From: Clostridiaceae bacterium UBA6085
GTDB lineage: Bacteria > Bacillota > Clostridia > Clostridiales > Clostridiaceae
DNA: 17,198 nucleotides
Assembly: GCA_002428605.1 (NCBI GenBank)
Contig: DIXH01000001.1
Span: 1 to 17,198 of the forward strand
Direction: 5' to 3'
Shown: positions 1 through 7,052 of the stretch, piece after piece
Layout of the letters: the number at the start of each line of letters is the position of its first letter
Numbering within the stretch: position 1 is the stretch's first letter
Program-made: the position numbers and the translations under genes
The notes under the pieces: generated by a model
The model's input: only the letters and a program-made list of their open reading frames with translations
What the model was told of the DNA's origin: nothing
Database searches by the model: none

Positions 1-1
1 A

Positions 2-184
2 AGGATAGTTTTCTATACAGGCCTAAATGGCAGCAGCAGGGCTAAGGTCATTGAAGTCAGGTCACTTGGTTTGAACATCATGGCTGCAAGGAAATATAAT
101 TCTTTATTGGAGGACACACAGGAGATATCGCTTGACGGGATTACCTTGAGGATCGCAGGTTCCGCATCAGGACCTGATGATTGA
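2..184 (+). CDS. C-terminal end of an unrecognised protein (partial)
   Basis: An open frame enters from the left edge and stops with TGA at 182-184, giving the last 60 residues of a protein that starts outside the window. The tail mixes short hydrophobic and charged stretches (it begins RIVFYTGLNG and ends SGPDD) with no cysteine pairs, membrane helix or motif I can name. It lies upstream of the B12-riboswitch unit on the same strand, but a separate promoter follows it, so a shared function cannot be assumed. I see no strong terminator between its stop and that promoter. The reading frame is plausible because it stays open from the edge and its codon use resembles its neighbours. Family unknown. 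Confidence 0.55.
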   Translation, partial: RIVFYTGLNGSSRAKVIEVRSLGLNIMAARKYNSLLEDTQEISLDGITLRIAGSASGPDD

Positions 185-206
185 GGTTTCCTTTTTCCGG
201 TGTAGT

Positions 207-235
207 TTCCATTACTTTAGGTTTAGTGGTATAAT
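207..235 (+). promoter_or_regulatory. Extended -10 promoter of the B12-riboswitch unit
   Basis: A perfect TATAAT lies at 230-235, preceded by TGG at 227-229, which makes a TGn extended -10 element. A weak -35 (TTCCAT, 207-212) sits 17 nt upstream. Transcription would begin near 242, about 15 nt before the aptamer's closing stem. This is inferred from sequence only. Confidence 0.65.
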
Positions 236-256
236 CCTATTGAAAACTAAATAACA

Positions 257-407
257 CATATGGGTTTGCAGAACAACTGCACTAAGAGGGAAACAGGATA
301 AGCCTGTGCGGTCCCGCCGCCGTATGGTACTTGATCGCCGACATAGCCACTGGGAAACCGGGAAGGCTGGCGGTCTTAATGACCAAGCCGGAAGACCTGC
401 CCGTATG
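257..407 (+). promoter_or_regulatory. Cobalamin (B12) riboswitch aptamer
   Basis: The leader carries the conserved landmarks of the cobalamin riboswitch family: AGAGGGAAACAGG at about 285-297, the B12-box segment GCCACTGGGAAACCGGGAAGG at 346-366, and the 3' core AAGCCGGAAGACCTGCC at 385-401. The closing P1 helix is visible as CATATGGG (257-264) pairing with CCCGTATG (400-407), with one G-U pair. In this family, binding of a cobalamin normally turns expression off. The element precedes a DUF4430 protein and an ECF S component, which points to control of corrinoid uptake. I cannot tell from sequence whether it prefers adenosyl- or aquo/methylcobalamin. Confidence 0.93.
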
Positions 408-474
408 GAATCAACTTATACTTCACGGAGAATGGGGTGTTGTCAATATGGCTGATCTTTCGCCATACCGGGCA
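398..474 (+). promoter_or_regulatory. Antiterminator pairing of the B12 riboswitch
   Basis: The strand 398-408 (TGCCCGTATGG), which includes the 3' side of aptamer helix P1, is complementary to 463-474 (CCATACCGGGCA) over 11 base pairs with one bulged C at 469. That pairing would use bases 471-474, part of the 5' arm of the terminator at 471-488. The aptamer P1 plus terminator and this antiterminator are therefore mutually exclusive. The expected logic is that ligand stabilises P1, the terminator forms and transcription stops. Confidence 0.7.
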
Positions 475-497
475 TCCATTTGGATGCCTTTTGATTT
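471..497 (+). terminator. Intrinsic terminator in the riboswitch expression platform
   Basis: GGCATCCA (471-478) and TGGATGCC (481-488) form a perfect stem, followed by TTTTGATTT (489-497). It lies between the aptamer and the first gene (start 564), the expected place for a riboswitch-controlled premature terminator. Confidence 0.85.
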
Positions 498-563
498 GTG
501 CAGACTCTGCATGATCTTTTCTCCAGACCGTCGCACGCGCTTTACGACCAGAGGAGGAAGAAA

Positions 564-959
564 ATGAAAAAAAAGCTTACCGCAATACTCGTTACCCTTG
601 TGCTTGCATTTGGAGCGTTCTACCTGTACAAGACATATCTGTCGCCAAAGGCAAATGAAGGCAGCAAGGAAGTGACTATCGAGATCGTCATCGAAAGGGA
701 AAAGATCAGTGAGACTAAGACCTACAGGACAGATTCAGCGTTCCTTTATGACCTGCTCACTGAAAAGCAGGAGGAGCTTGGCTCCGGCTTCACGAAATTC
801 GATTTCGGAGATATGCTCACCAAGCTCAAATCAGTAGATGCCGGCGCAGATGAATACTACCATATATATGTCAACGGTGCTGATGCAGCTGTAGGAGTAA
901 AGGAAATCCCAGTGACAGACAAGGACACATATAAGCTCGAGCTCAAGAAATGGAAATAG
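564..959 (+). CDS. Membrane-anchored DUF4430 (transcobalamin C-terminal-like) protein, likely corrinoid binding
   Basis: A 131-residue protein. Start chosen at ATG 564, behind GAGGAGG (551-557); the open frame extends further upstream, but only into the riboswitch leader. Residues 1-6 are basic, about 7-24 form one hydrophobic helix (signal anchor, no lipobox cysteine), and the rest is extracytoplasmic. The C-terminal half shows the DUF4430 pattern: a charged strand region, a 'FLYDLL' helix, then YYHIYVNGADAAVGV near residues 97-111 and a final strand. DUF4430 is related to the C-terminal domain of animal transcobalamin/intrinsic factor. With a B12 riboswitch ahead and an ECF S component 26 nt behind, the inference is an external cobalamin- or corrinoid-capturing partner. 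Ligand binding itself is not shown by the sequence. Confidence 0.82.
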   Translation: MKKKLTAILVTLVLAFGAFYLYKTYLSPKANEGSKEVTIEIVIEREKISETKTYRTDSAFLYDLLTEKQEELGSGFTKFDFGDMLTKLKSVDAGADEYYHIYVNGADAAVGVKEIPVTDKDTYKLELKKWK

Positions 960-985
960 AGGACCCTATCCGAAAGGTGGAAAAA

Positions 986-1534
986 ATGGACAGGCTGCCG
1001 TATGACAAGAAGAGACTCAGTGCAAAGGACATAGTTCTCATAGGGATACTGTCGGCATCAATAACCGGAGGAAAGATGGTGCTTTCAGCAATACCCAATG
1101 TAGAGATCGTGACTCTTCTTTTCATGGTCTACACTGTGGTTTTCGGTGTACGAAGGTCACTCTTCGTATCAGTCATCTTCTCCACTACAGAAATACTCCT
1201 TTGGGGTGTACATACCTGGCTTCTGACCTACTACCTGATATGGCCGATGCTAATACTACTGACAGGTATCCTTTCCCGATTCCTTAAGGGTGAGTTTTCC
1301 AGGGCAATTCTGGCAGGTGCTTTCGGACTGACATTCGGGATATATTTTGCACTTGTGGAAGCCATGCTCTATGGACTTAACTATGGATTTGTCTACTATG
1401 TCAGAGGCATCCCTTTCGACATCATACATGGGGCTTCCAACTTCATTGTTGTCCTCATGCTCTTCAAGCCGCTTGAGCGCATGCTTGGAAGGCTTGCAAA
1501 AAACTATACTGAAAACAGGAATGCCGCAGATTAA
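986..1534 (+). CDS. ECF transporter S component, predicted cobalamin/corrinoid specific
   Basis: A 182-residue membrane protein with about five to six hydrophobic segments. It would bind substrate and associate with a shared EcfA-EcfA'-EcfT module, which is not encoded here. The motif IPNVE at residues 36-40, followed by a hydrophobic run, is typical of S components. I chose ATG 986 because AAAGGTGG (973-980) lies 5 nt upstream; an in-frame ATG at 950 would overlap the previous gene and has a poor ribosome site. The cobalamin riboswitch and DUF4430 neighbour make a CbrT-like B12 importer the best guess. Another vitamin or precursor is possible, since S-component specificity is hard to read from sequence. 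Confidence 0.82.
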   Translation: MDRLPYDKKRLSAKDIVLIGILSASITGGKMVLSAIPNVEIVTLLFMVYTVVFGVRRSLFVSVIFSTTEILLWGVHTWLLTYYLIWPMLILLTGILSRFLKGEFSRAILAGAFGLTFGIYFALVEAMLYGLNYGFVYYVRGIPFDIIHGASNFIVVLMLFKPLERMLGRLAKNYTENRNAAD

Positions 1535-1549
1535 TTATCTCTGCGGCAT
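1521..1549. terminator. Bidirectional terminator between converging genes
   Basis: ATGCCGCAGA (1521-1530) pairs perfectly with TCTGCGGCAT (1540-1549), loop TTAATTATC. The stop codon of the S-component gene (1532-1534) lies in the loop. T runs are modest in both directions, but the stem sits exactly between two converging genes. Confidence 0.7.
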
Positions 1550-1558
1550 TTGCCATTC

Positions 1559-2047
1559 TTAATATTCAGTCTTTGTTTCACCGAACTCAGGGCTTTCAAC
1601 ATAGTCTCCAGGTCTGTTAACATGCAGTACGATCTCCTCGACTATGGCCTTGTGGTCCATTTCCTGATGAACCAGCGACTTGTATACAAGCTTCGAATTC
1701 TCATCCCTGGCATTGTCATGCAGTGCCTTGTAGACCTCTATGCTCCTCGTTTCGATTTCGATCGCTTCCCTGTACAGGTCTGGCATGCCAGGTATGGACT
1801 CAAGGACCTTCCGTCCTGCAGTGAACTTCTTTATAAGCTCCTGAGCCTTTTCAATGCTTGTGCCATCTTCGACCTTGTAGCCTGCGATATCATTCTGGTT
1901 CTCAAGTATCTTTTTATGTGTCTCCTCATCATCTGCAAGCATCCTGAACACTTCGCCAAGACTATTGCCCTTGTTCTTGTCAGCCTGCTCCGTATAGTAT
2001 CTGAATCCTTCATCCTCAAGTTTTAGTGCCAGTTCCAAGCTATTCAT
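1559..2047 (-). CDS. Ferritin-like diiron (rubrerythrin-type) protein
   Basis: A 162-residue four-helix protein with a duplicated carboxylate pattern. Helix 1 has E11...Y18, helix 2 has E41-x-x-H44, helix 3 has E99...Y106, and helix 4 has E129-x-x-H132. Together these are the ligands expected for a two-iron centre of the rubrerythrin/ferritin-like superfamily. There is no C-terminal rubredoxin CxxC domain, so it is not a classical rubrerythrin. Likely roles are peroxide or oxygen detoxification, or iron handling, in an anaerobe. I chose ATG 2047, preceded by GGGGGA at suitable distance; ATG 2062 and TTG 2071 are in-frame alternatives with poorer spacing. It is a single gene converging on the S component and divergent from mntP. 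Confidence 0.85.
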   Translation of the reverse strand: MNSLELALKLEDEGFRYYTEQADKNKGNSLGEVFRMLADDEETHKKILENQNDIAGYKVEDGTSIEKAQELIKKFTAGRKVLESIPGMPDLYREAIEIETRSIEVYKALHDNARDENSKLVYKSLVHQEMDHKAIVEEIVLHVNRPGDYVESPEFGETKTEY

Positions 2048-2169
2048 ATCACAATCCCCCATTCCTCTCAAAATTCTAGTTTAATTCTAACACATATAGC
2101 TATCTAACAATTTGCGCAATTACAACTATTCTGTTAACTATCCGTGACCAACTGTCTAATTGATGAAGG

Positions 2170-2198
2170 TTGTCAATGAAATTAATCTGTGCAATAAT
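2170..2198 (+). promoter_or_regulatory. Putative promoter of mntP
   Basis: TTGTCA (2170-2175) and AATAAT (2193-2198) are separated by 17 nt and lie just ahead of the mntP ribosome site. I see no yybP-ykoY manganese riboswitch motif in the short leader. Confidence 0.4.
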
Positions 2199-2226
2199 AT
2201 TATCATTGTTTTTTGGAGGTATGAAA

Positions 2227-2796
2227 ATGGAGCTATGGGAAATAATGTTCCTTGCCGTGGGGGTTTCTATGGACGCATTCGCTGCAGCGATATGCAAGGG
2301 AATGGCAGCACGTGATGCGAAAAGTAAGCATTCGCTCCTCACAGGGTTCTTCTTCGGGGGATTCCAGGCTTTTATGCCGCTAACCGGATATTATCTCGCA
2401 AAAAGCTTCAGCGGCTATATCACCACATTTGACCACTGGATCTCATTCGCCCTTCTCATCATGATCGGTGCAAAGATGATAAAGGAGTCCAGAGAAGACA
2501 AGGACGAGGAGTCCCACTGCGCCGAGGTATTCAGCCTGAGGAGCCTTACTATCCTTGCTGTAGCGACAAGCATAGATGCCCTTGCCGTCGGAGTGACCTT
2601 CGCCTTCCTTGAGGTCTCGATCCTTCCTTCAGTAACGATAATAGGTATCACCACATTCCTTTTTTCTTATTTTGGAGTAAGGATAGGAACAGCTTTAGGT
2701 TCAAGGATGCAAAAGCTGTCTGAACTCTTTGGAGGCTCAGTGCTGATATTCATAGGACTCAGGATCCTCCTTACACACCTTAACCTGATAGGATGA
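2227..2796 (+). CDS. mntP: Manganese efflux pump MntP
   Basis: A 189-residue integral membrane protein, the usual MntP length, with about six hydrophobic helices. It carries the duplicated family motifs: SMDAFAAAICKG, with Asp16 in helix 1, and ATSIDALAVG, with Asp117 in the second half. These acidic residues are needed for Mn2+ export in characterised MntP. A charged loop (ESREDKDEESHC, residues 87-98) separates the repeats. The start is ATG 2227 because GGAGGT at 2215-2220 directly abuts the earlier in-frame ATG 2221 but is 6 nt from 2227. The gene stands alone and divergent from the ferritin-like gene, so both may serve metal or oxidative-stress control. No manganese riboswitch is evident. 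Confidence 0.93.
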   Translation: MELWEIMFLAVGVSMDAFAAAICKGMAARDAKSKHSLLTGFFFGGFQAFMPLTGYYLAKSFSGYITTFDHWISFALLIMIGAKMIKESREDKDEESHCAEVFSLRSLTILAVATSIDALAVGVTFAFLEVSILPSVTIIGITTFLFSYFGVRIGTALGSRMQKLSELFGGSVLIFIGLRILLTHLNLIG

Positions 2797-2831
2797 AAAA
2801 GATCATTGAAGAAAAACTATAGTAGATTGAA

Positions 2832-2871
2832 AATAAGAACATCCTGCGAAAATTCGCAGGATGTTCTTATT
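2832..2871. terminator. Strong bidirectional terminator, 19-bp perfect stem
   Basis: AATAAGAACATCCTGCGAA (2832-2850) and its exact reverse complement (2853-2871) are separated by AA. The stem ends in A/T-rich flanks on both sides, so it can stop mntP on the plus strand and the long minus-strand operon. It overlaps the stop codon of the FAH-family gene (2870-2872). Confidence 0.88.
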
Positions 2872-3739
2872 ATTCCATCTCGTTCTCTATATACCCGATA
2901 CCGTCAACCTCGACCCTTACAATATCGCCCTTCTTAAGCGGCTTCGGAGGCTCAAAGCCTGCTCCCACTCCGCTTGGTGTTCCCGTAGCTATTATGTCTC
3001 CAGGTTCAAGTGTAAGTCCCTGTGACAGGACATTTATAAGCCTTGATATTGAGTTGATCATTATGCTTGTGTTGCCGTTCTGTCTTGGCTCTCCATTCAC
3101 GAATGACCTTACTCCAAGGTTTCCGGCAAGCCCCAGCTCATCCTTAGTGACGATCCATGGTCCCATCGGGCAGTAGCCGTCAAGGCTCTTTCCTCTGAAC
3201 CACTGTGTGCCGTTCTTCTGAACGTCTCTTGCCGTTATGTCGTTGAGGCAGGTATATCCGAAGATCACATCAAGCGCGTCCTCTTCAGAGACATTTACGC
3301 ATCTCTTGCCTATGATTAGGGCGAGTTCCGCCTCATAATCCACGAAATCAGTGGCGCCTTCGTGCATAGGAACCTTGCTGTACGGTCCGTTCACGGCATT
3401 GGTAGCCTTGGTGAAGAAAACAGGATGCTCCATTACCCTCTTCAGCGAATCATCATCAAGGTTCTTGATTTCCTGAACATGATCCTCATAGTTCTTGCCG
3501 ACACAGATTATGTTTCTCTGAGGTCTCGTTATCGGTGACAGGAGCTCAACCTCATCTATGGCAACAGAGCCCTCCATATCGAGCACATTGCCATCGATGG
3601 TCCCGTTTTCCTGGATGAATGAAAGAAGCGTCTCAGGCCCCTCAACAAATATCCTGCCGGATGGGATTATCGATTTTCCTGTCCTGTCGACCACTCCCCA
3701 GAATTCCCTGCCATTCTCCCTGTAACTTACAATTCTCAT
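2870..3739 (-). CDS. Fumarylacetoacetate hydrolase-family protein (FAHD1-like)
   Basis: A 289-residue soluble enzyme of the FAH superfamily. An N-terminal strand-rich region is followed by the catalytic core. NYEDHVQEIK carries the likely catalytic His87, YEAE carries metal ligands E136 and E138, GYTCLNDITARD carries D167, and ATGTPSGVG forms the conserved C-terminal loop. Members bind Mg2+ or Mn2+ and act as acylpyruvate hydrolases, oxaloacetate decarboxylases or tautomerases, or hydroxymuconate-type isomerases; the exact substrate cannot be read here. ATG 3739 has GGAGG 6 nt upstream. It follows the TPM gene by 36 nt on the same strand, so it is probably the last gene of that operon, although a metabolic link is not obvious. 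Confidence 0.88.
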   Translation of the reverse strand: MRIVSYRENGREFWGVVDRTGKSIIPSGRIFVEGPETLLSFIQENGTIDGNVLDMEGSVAIDEVELLSPITRPQRNIICVGKNYEDHVQEIKNLDDDSLKRVMEHPVFFTKATNAVNGPYSKVPMHEGATDFVDYEAELALIIGKRCVNVSEEDALDVIFGYTCLNDITARDVQKNGTQWFRGKSLDGYCPMGPWIVTKDELGLAGNLGVRSFVNGEPRQNGNTSIMINSISRLINVLSQGLTLEPGDIIATGTPSGVGAGFEPPKPLKKGDIVRVEVDGIGYIENEME

Positions 3740-3775
3740 AAAGTTCCTCCATAATATATAAAATTGTTGGTTGAC

Positions 3776-4591
3776 CTAGAATTTCCTGCCTCCACCGCCA
3801 TGCGTCCTACCGCTGCCTGACCTGTGGGTCGTGCTCCTTCCTATTGAACCTCCACCTGAGCTCCTCACAGGTGCCACAGGTATTATCCTTGACGTTGTGT
3901 ACTCGTTTATAAGGTTATCTGATGCTATGCCCAGTTCAACCAGGCTGCTGTCCCTGAAGTTGAATGCAAGCTGTGTAGGATGCCCCTTGTACCTTCTCCT
4001 GGTAGTTGCAAAATAACCAAGTCCTGAAGCTCCGGATGCAGCTGCTCCTATCAGGCCATCGAAAAGGGAGATACTGTTGGCACCCTCATCCTCGCTGTAC
4101 TGCCCCTCAGGTATTCCCTGGGCAAGGAACGAGGAGGTTGAAGCTATGAAAGCCTCTGCGCCGCTATAATATCCTCCGTCAGCGAAGCCTGCATCGAAAA
4201 CATCATCAAGTATCGACTCTATCCTTGCATCAGTCAGGTACCTTATTCCCTTACCAGAGGTAGAGATATACACTTCCCTGTTGTCAAAGTCCATCAGAAG
4301 CAGTATACCATCCCTGTCCGTTCCAATGCCATAGCCATTGTAGTCAAAGTAATCGTCGGCATATTCCCTGGAGCTTTTTCCATCAGCATCATCCGTAGTC
4401 ACAATGACTATATCCATGGAGTACTGGTTTGAAAGTTTTGTCAGCGAATTCGCAAGGTCAGATTCCTCGGACGATGAGAATATGTCTGCCGAGTCAGCTA
4501 CCAGAAACTTTTCAGCCTTCGCTTCAATGGATGTCCATGAAATGACGAGAAAAACAGCCGCAAATGCTGCAAGCATTATCCTCCTTACCAT
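3776..4591 (-). CDS. TPM-domain membrane protein (YgcG/YdjH-like)
   Basis: A 271-residue protein. Residues 1-26 are a signal peptide or anchor (basic MVRR, hydrophobic core, possible cleavage after AKA). Residues about 30-155 form a TPM domain, with VADSADIFS at the start, DIVIVTT and GIGTDRDGILLLM. A weaker hydrophobic segment lies near 175-195. The C-terminal tail is Gly/Ser/Arg rich (SSGGGSIGRS... GGGGRKF), as in many YgcG-type proteins. The start has AGGAGGTG (4599-4606) at good spacing, and the gene overlaps the end of the zinc-ribbon gene by 7 nt, showing tight co-translation. In B. subtilis, the TPM-like YdjH belongs to the ydjFGHI membrane-stress operon; an equivalent role is inferred here. 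Confidence 0.83.
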   Translation of the reverse strand: MVRRIMLAAFAAVFLVISWTSIEAKAEKFLVADSADIFSSSEESDLANSLTKLSNQYSMDIVIVTTDDADGKSSREYADDYFDYNGYGIGTDRDGILLLMDFDNREVYISTSGKGIRYLTDARIESILDDVFDAGFADGGYYSGAEAFIASTSSFLAQGIPEGQYSEDEGANSISLFDGLIGAAASGASGLGYFATTRRRYKGHPTQLAFNFRDSSLVELGIASDNLINEYTTSRIIPVAPVRSSGGGSIGRSTTHRSGSGRTHGGGGRKF

Positions 4592-5628
4592 ATCAGGGCA
4601 CCTCCTAATAAAGCAAGCGCCAGTATACCGAACCCTATGACAGCCGATGAAAGCCCCAGCTTTTTGTTATCTACCGGAAGCTCGCCATAAGACTTGCCGG
4701 TCTGGCCGTTCACGGCGAAGATGTATGTCCTGCCGCCATAGAAATACGTGAGTATCCATGCCGGCAGCAGCGTATAATCCCAGTCCTTAATTGAAACATC
4801 AAGCTCCTTCTGATGAAGCTGAACACTTCCAAATCCAGATATTGACTCCTGTACCAGGCTTTCAGCGTACCTTTCGGCCCTCTCCTGGACAGTCGGCTGT
4901 ATCGATTCCTTTTCAATGTCATATTTCTCCGCGAGAAATCCGCTGAGATATGAGGGCTCGAAGTCGACTGCTTTCCTGTCGTCATACGGAGATATGGAGT
5001 CAAGAAGCCCCTTGTCTATCTTTTTAAGGGCGACCTCCCTTATATTCTGCACATCGACCTTACCATGCCTTTCGATACCGAACTCCTTTACCTCTGTATA
5101 TTCCGTGTTGCCTGCCCTGTATACCCTCCTGTTTATACCCTTGCCTGAATAATCCACCCTTGCCTCGGCCTCTGCTGACCAGTATGGTATGTATACACCT
5201 GAGATCTTTTCAAGCTGAGAGCTTGAGTAGAATTCCCTCGGCACATATCGCTTTGACTTTGCCCATGACAGGAAGGTTTCCTCTGCCTTATCCCGGCTGT
5301 AGGCAAATGGAATCACCTTGTCGGGCCTGAAGGTTCCAGTAAGCCTGTCTGACAGGATCACGGGATTGTGGCAATAGTAGCAGAAGGTGGCTGAAGTAGT
5401 CTCTTCAGTTACTACCTCGGCACCGCAGCTGTCACAGGTATATCCCTTCAGATGGGCATCATCATGTGTTTTTTCCTGGTCTGCCCTGCTTTCCATGGCT
5501 ATAGTGGCCTTTTCAACCTCTTCGCTTGTAAATTCGCTGAGACAAAACTCACACTTCAGCTTCTGGATTGCGGGTTCGAATTTCAGTCCCCCGCCGCAAT
5601 TGGGACATTTGTATGTGGCTGTAGCCAT
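4585..5628 (-). CDS. Double zinc-ribbon protein with C-terminal membrane anchor (YdjG-like)
   Basis: A 347-residue protein. It begins with CPNC (C8, C11) and CEFC (C26, C29), then has CDSC (C65, C68) and CYYC (C83, C86), forming two four-cysteine zinc ribbons. The middle (about 100-320) is a mixed domain with a WDYTLLPAWILTY stretch. Residues 326-347 form one hydrophobic helix at the extreme C terminus, placing the ribbons in the cytoplasm. Such proteins are often labelled 'TFIIB-type zinc ribbon', but nothing here indicates a transcription factor. The ATG at 5628 follows GGATGTG, a weak ribosome site. It lies 24 nt after the SPFH gene and overlaps the TPM gene. The arrangement matches B. subtilis ydjG. 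Confidence 0.82.
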   Translation of the reverse strand: MATATYKCPNCGGGLKFEPAIQKLKCEFCLSEFTSEEVEKATIAMESRADQEKTHDDAHLKGYTCDSCGAEVVTEETTSATFCYYCHNPVILSDRLTGTFRPDKVIPFAYSRDKAEETFLSWAKSKRYVPREFYSSSQLEKISGVYIPYWSAEAEARVDYSGKGINRRVYRAGNTEYTEVKEFGIERHGKVDVQNIREVALKKIDKGLLDSISPYDDRKAVDFEPSYLSGFLAEKYDIEKESIQPTVQERAERYAESLVQESISGFGSVQLHQKELDVSIKDWDYTLLPAWILTYFYGGRTYIFAVNGQTGKSYGELPVDNKKLGLSSAVIGFGILALALLGGALIW

Positions 5629-5652
5629 TTTATCACATCCAACCCTTAAGTC

Positions 5653-6876
5653 TTAATTCGAAGGTGTTCCGCATTCAGGACAGAATCTGGGCTTTGCACC
5701 CTTTACTTCATGTCCGCAGCTTCCGCACTTCCAGCTTTCTATCTTCCTTGCTCCGCATTCCGTGCAGAATTTCCCGGTATTTACAGTTCCGCAGTTGCCG
5801 CACTTCCAGTCTCCCGACTGAGCTCCAGCCCCTGCATTCTGTGCCTGCTGTGCCTGTTGTGCCTGCTGCTCCTTCATCCTCATCTGTTCTATGTTTGACT
5901 GTGAGGCCGTGCCCATGAAGCCACCGCCTGCCTGCATCCCCATGCCCATTCCCATGAAGGTAGCCGCACTTCCGGCTTCGTTGGAGCCTGCCGCCTCGAG
6001 TCCTCTTGCTATCGAGCCCTGGACATAGCCTTCCCTTACGGATGGATCTCCAAGCATGGCTCCCTTGTTCCTCATGTTGATGAGTTCCTTCGACTCGTCG
6101 TCGTAGGAAATGGAGGCGATACCCACCGCCTGGATTATGAATCCCCTCATGTCGTTCCAGCTCTTGTCGAGGACATCCGCCATGTATTTCGACAGCTCGG
6201 TGCCCTTTGAAGCCACATGGGATATCCTTATTCCGTCAACTGACATCTTGTTCATAGCTGACTGCAGCGCCTCAAGGAATTCCGAAAGATACTGCTCATT
6301 GATGTCATCTATCTCGACCTTGTCCGCATTCCTTGGAACAGCCTCCGCATAGAACTTCAAAGGATCCGTTATCTTTATTGAGTAGTTTCCATGCGTCCTC
6401 AGGAAAAGCTCAGAGTTGTAGAAGTTGTCGAAGTAGTTCAGAGGATTCTTTGTCCCGAACTTTATGCCCTTGATTTCCTGAAGGTTGATATAGAATACCT
6501 TCTGGGCAGTTGGAGTGACTCCTCCATACTTGACCCTGTTGAAGGTCTCCTTCAGGGTATCACCGAATTTCCCTGTGAACAGTGAAGGAAGTGAAGAATT
6601 GCTTACCGTGTAGTAGCCTTCTTCAGCAGTGAAATCAACTACCTTTCCTCCATCGACCACCATCATGAACTGATTCGGATAGACATGGATCACTGAACCA
6701 TTTGAAACGGTATTCTCAGTACCCTTTACATTGCTGTTCCTCCTGTCGTCACGTCTTACCTTCCTGCCTGAAGTAAACACGGTGTTGTCGCCCATGTCGT
6801 CAGGTTCAACGACCTCAAGCCACTGGTCCGCCAGCGATCCGCCGATTGCACTTGCTATTGCCTTGATTATTCCCAT
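5653..6876 (-). CDS. SPFH/band-7 protein with C-terminal double zinc ribbon (YdjI-like)
   Basis: A 407-residue protein. An amphipathic N terminus (MGIIKAIASAIGGSLADQW) probably touches the membrane, and residues about 60-270 form an SPFH-type domain as in the 'virion core protein' YdjI family. A Met/Gly-rich and Gln/Ala-rich linker (about 303-355, with QQAQQAQQAQ) follows. Two C-terminal zinc ribbons have C359/C362/C371/C374 and C384/C387/C399/C402. B. subtilis YdjI is the scaffold that, with YdjG and YdjH, brings PspA to the membrane. The gene is first in its operon, with AAGGAGGT before ATG 6876 and an extended -10 promoter upstream. No pspA/ydjF is adjacent. Confidence 0.87.
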   Translation of the reverse strand: MGIIKAIASAIGGSLADQWLEVVEPDDMGDNTVFTSGRKVRRDDRRNSNVKGTENTVSNGSVIHVYPNQFMMVVDGGKVVDFTAEEGYYTVSNSSLPSLFTGKFGDTLKETFNRVKYGGVTPTAQKVFYINLQEIKGIKFGTKNPLNYFDNFYNSELFLRTHGNYSIKITDPLKFYAEAVPRNADKVEIDDINEQYLSEFLEALQSAMNKMSVDGIRISHVASKGTELSKYMADVLDKSWNDMRGFIIQAVGIASISYDDESKELINMRNKGAMLGDPSVREGYVQGSIARGLEAAGSNEAGSAATFMGMGMGMQAGGGFMGTASQSNIEQMRMKEQQAQQAQQAQNAGAGAQSGDWKCGNCGTVNTGKFCTECGARKIESWKCGSCGHEVKGAKPRFCPECGTPSN

Positions 6877-6908
6877 TTCAAACCTCCTTGAATCTGGTCT
6901 CTGCCTAG

Positions 6909-6917
6909 ATTATACCA
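6909..6917 (-). promoter_or_regulatory. Extended -10 promoter of the SPFH operon
   Basis: On the minus strand TGGTATAAT occupies 6917-6909, a TGn extended -10 with a perfect TATAAT. No good -35 is seen. A 10-bp palindrome, CACAGCTGTG (6916-6925), overlaps its upstream edge and could be an operator. Confidence 0.6.
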
Positions 6918-7006
6918 CAGCTGTGAAAAAAGCCTCTTTTTTAACCGGATTTTCATCATTCGTTTACATTGTAATAATAACCTCTGTTTCAGTAATCATA
7001 AGCTGC

Positions 7007-7044
7007 AAAAAAAGACTGCAGAGCTTAATAAAAGCCCTGCAGTC
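7007..7044 (-). terminator. Terminator of the aconitase gene
   Basis: On the minus strand, a 13-bp stem with one G-U pair (arms 7044-7032 and 7026-7014) is followed by seven T residues (7013-7007). This is a textbook intrinsic terminator 9 nt after the stop codon. Confidence 0.9.
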
Positions 7045-7052
7045 AGGAATGT

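Noticed and set aside
331..567. Plus-strand open frame of 78 codons across the leader
   Set aside because: It lies in the B12 aptamer, antiterminator and terminator. Conserved RNA motifs explain the sequence, and there is no ribosome site.
1550..2026. 158-codon plus-strand frame
   Set aside because: It is antisense to the ferritin-like gene, whose diiron ligands are intact, and has no good ribosome site.
2072..2226. Possible yybP-ykoY manganese riboswitch before mntP
   Set aside because: The interval is short and A/T rich and lacks the conserved paired motifs of that family. A plain promoter and ribosome site account for it.
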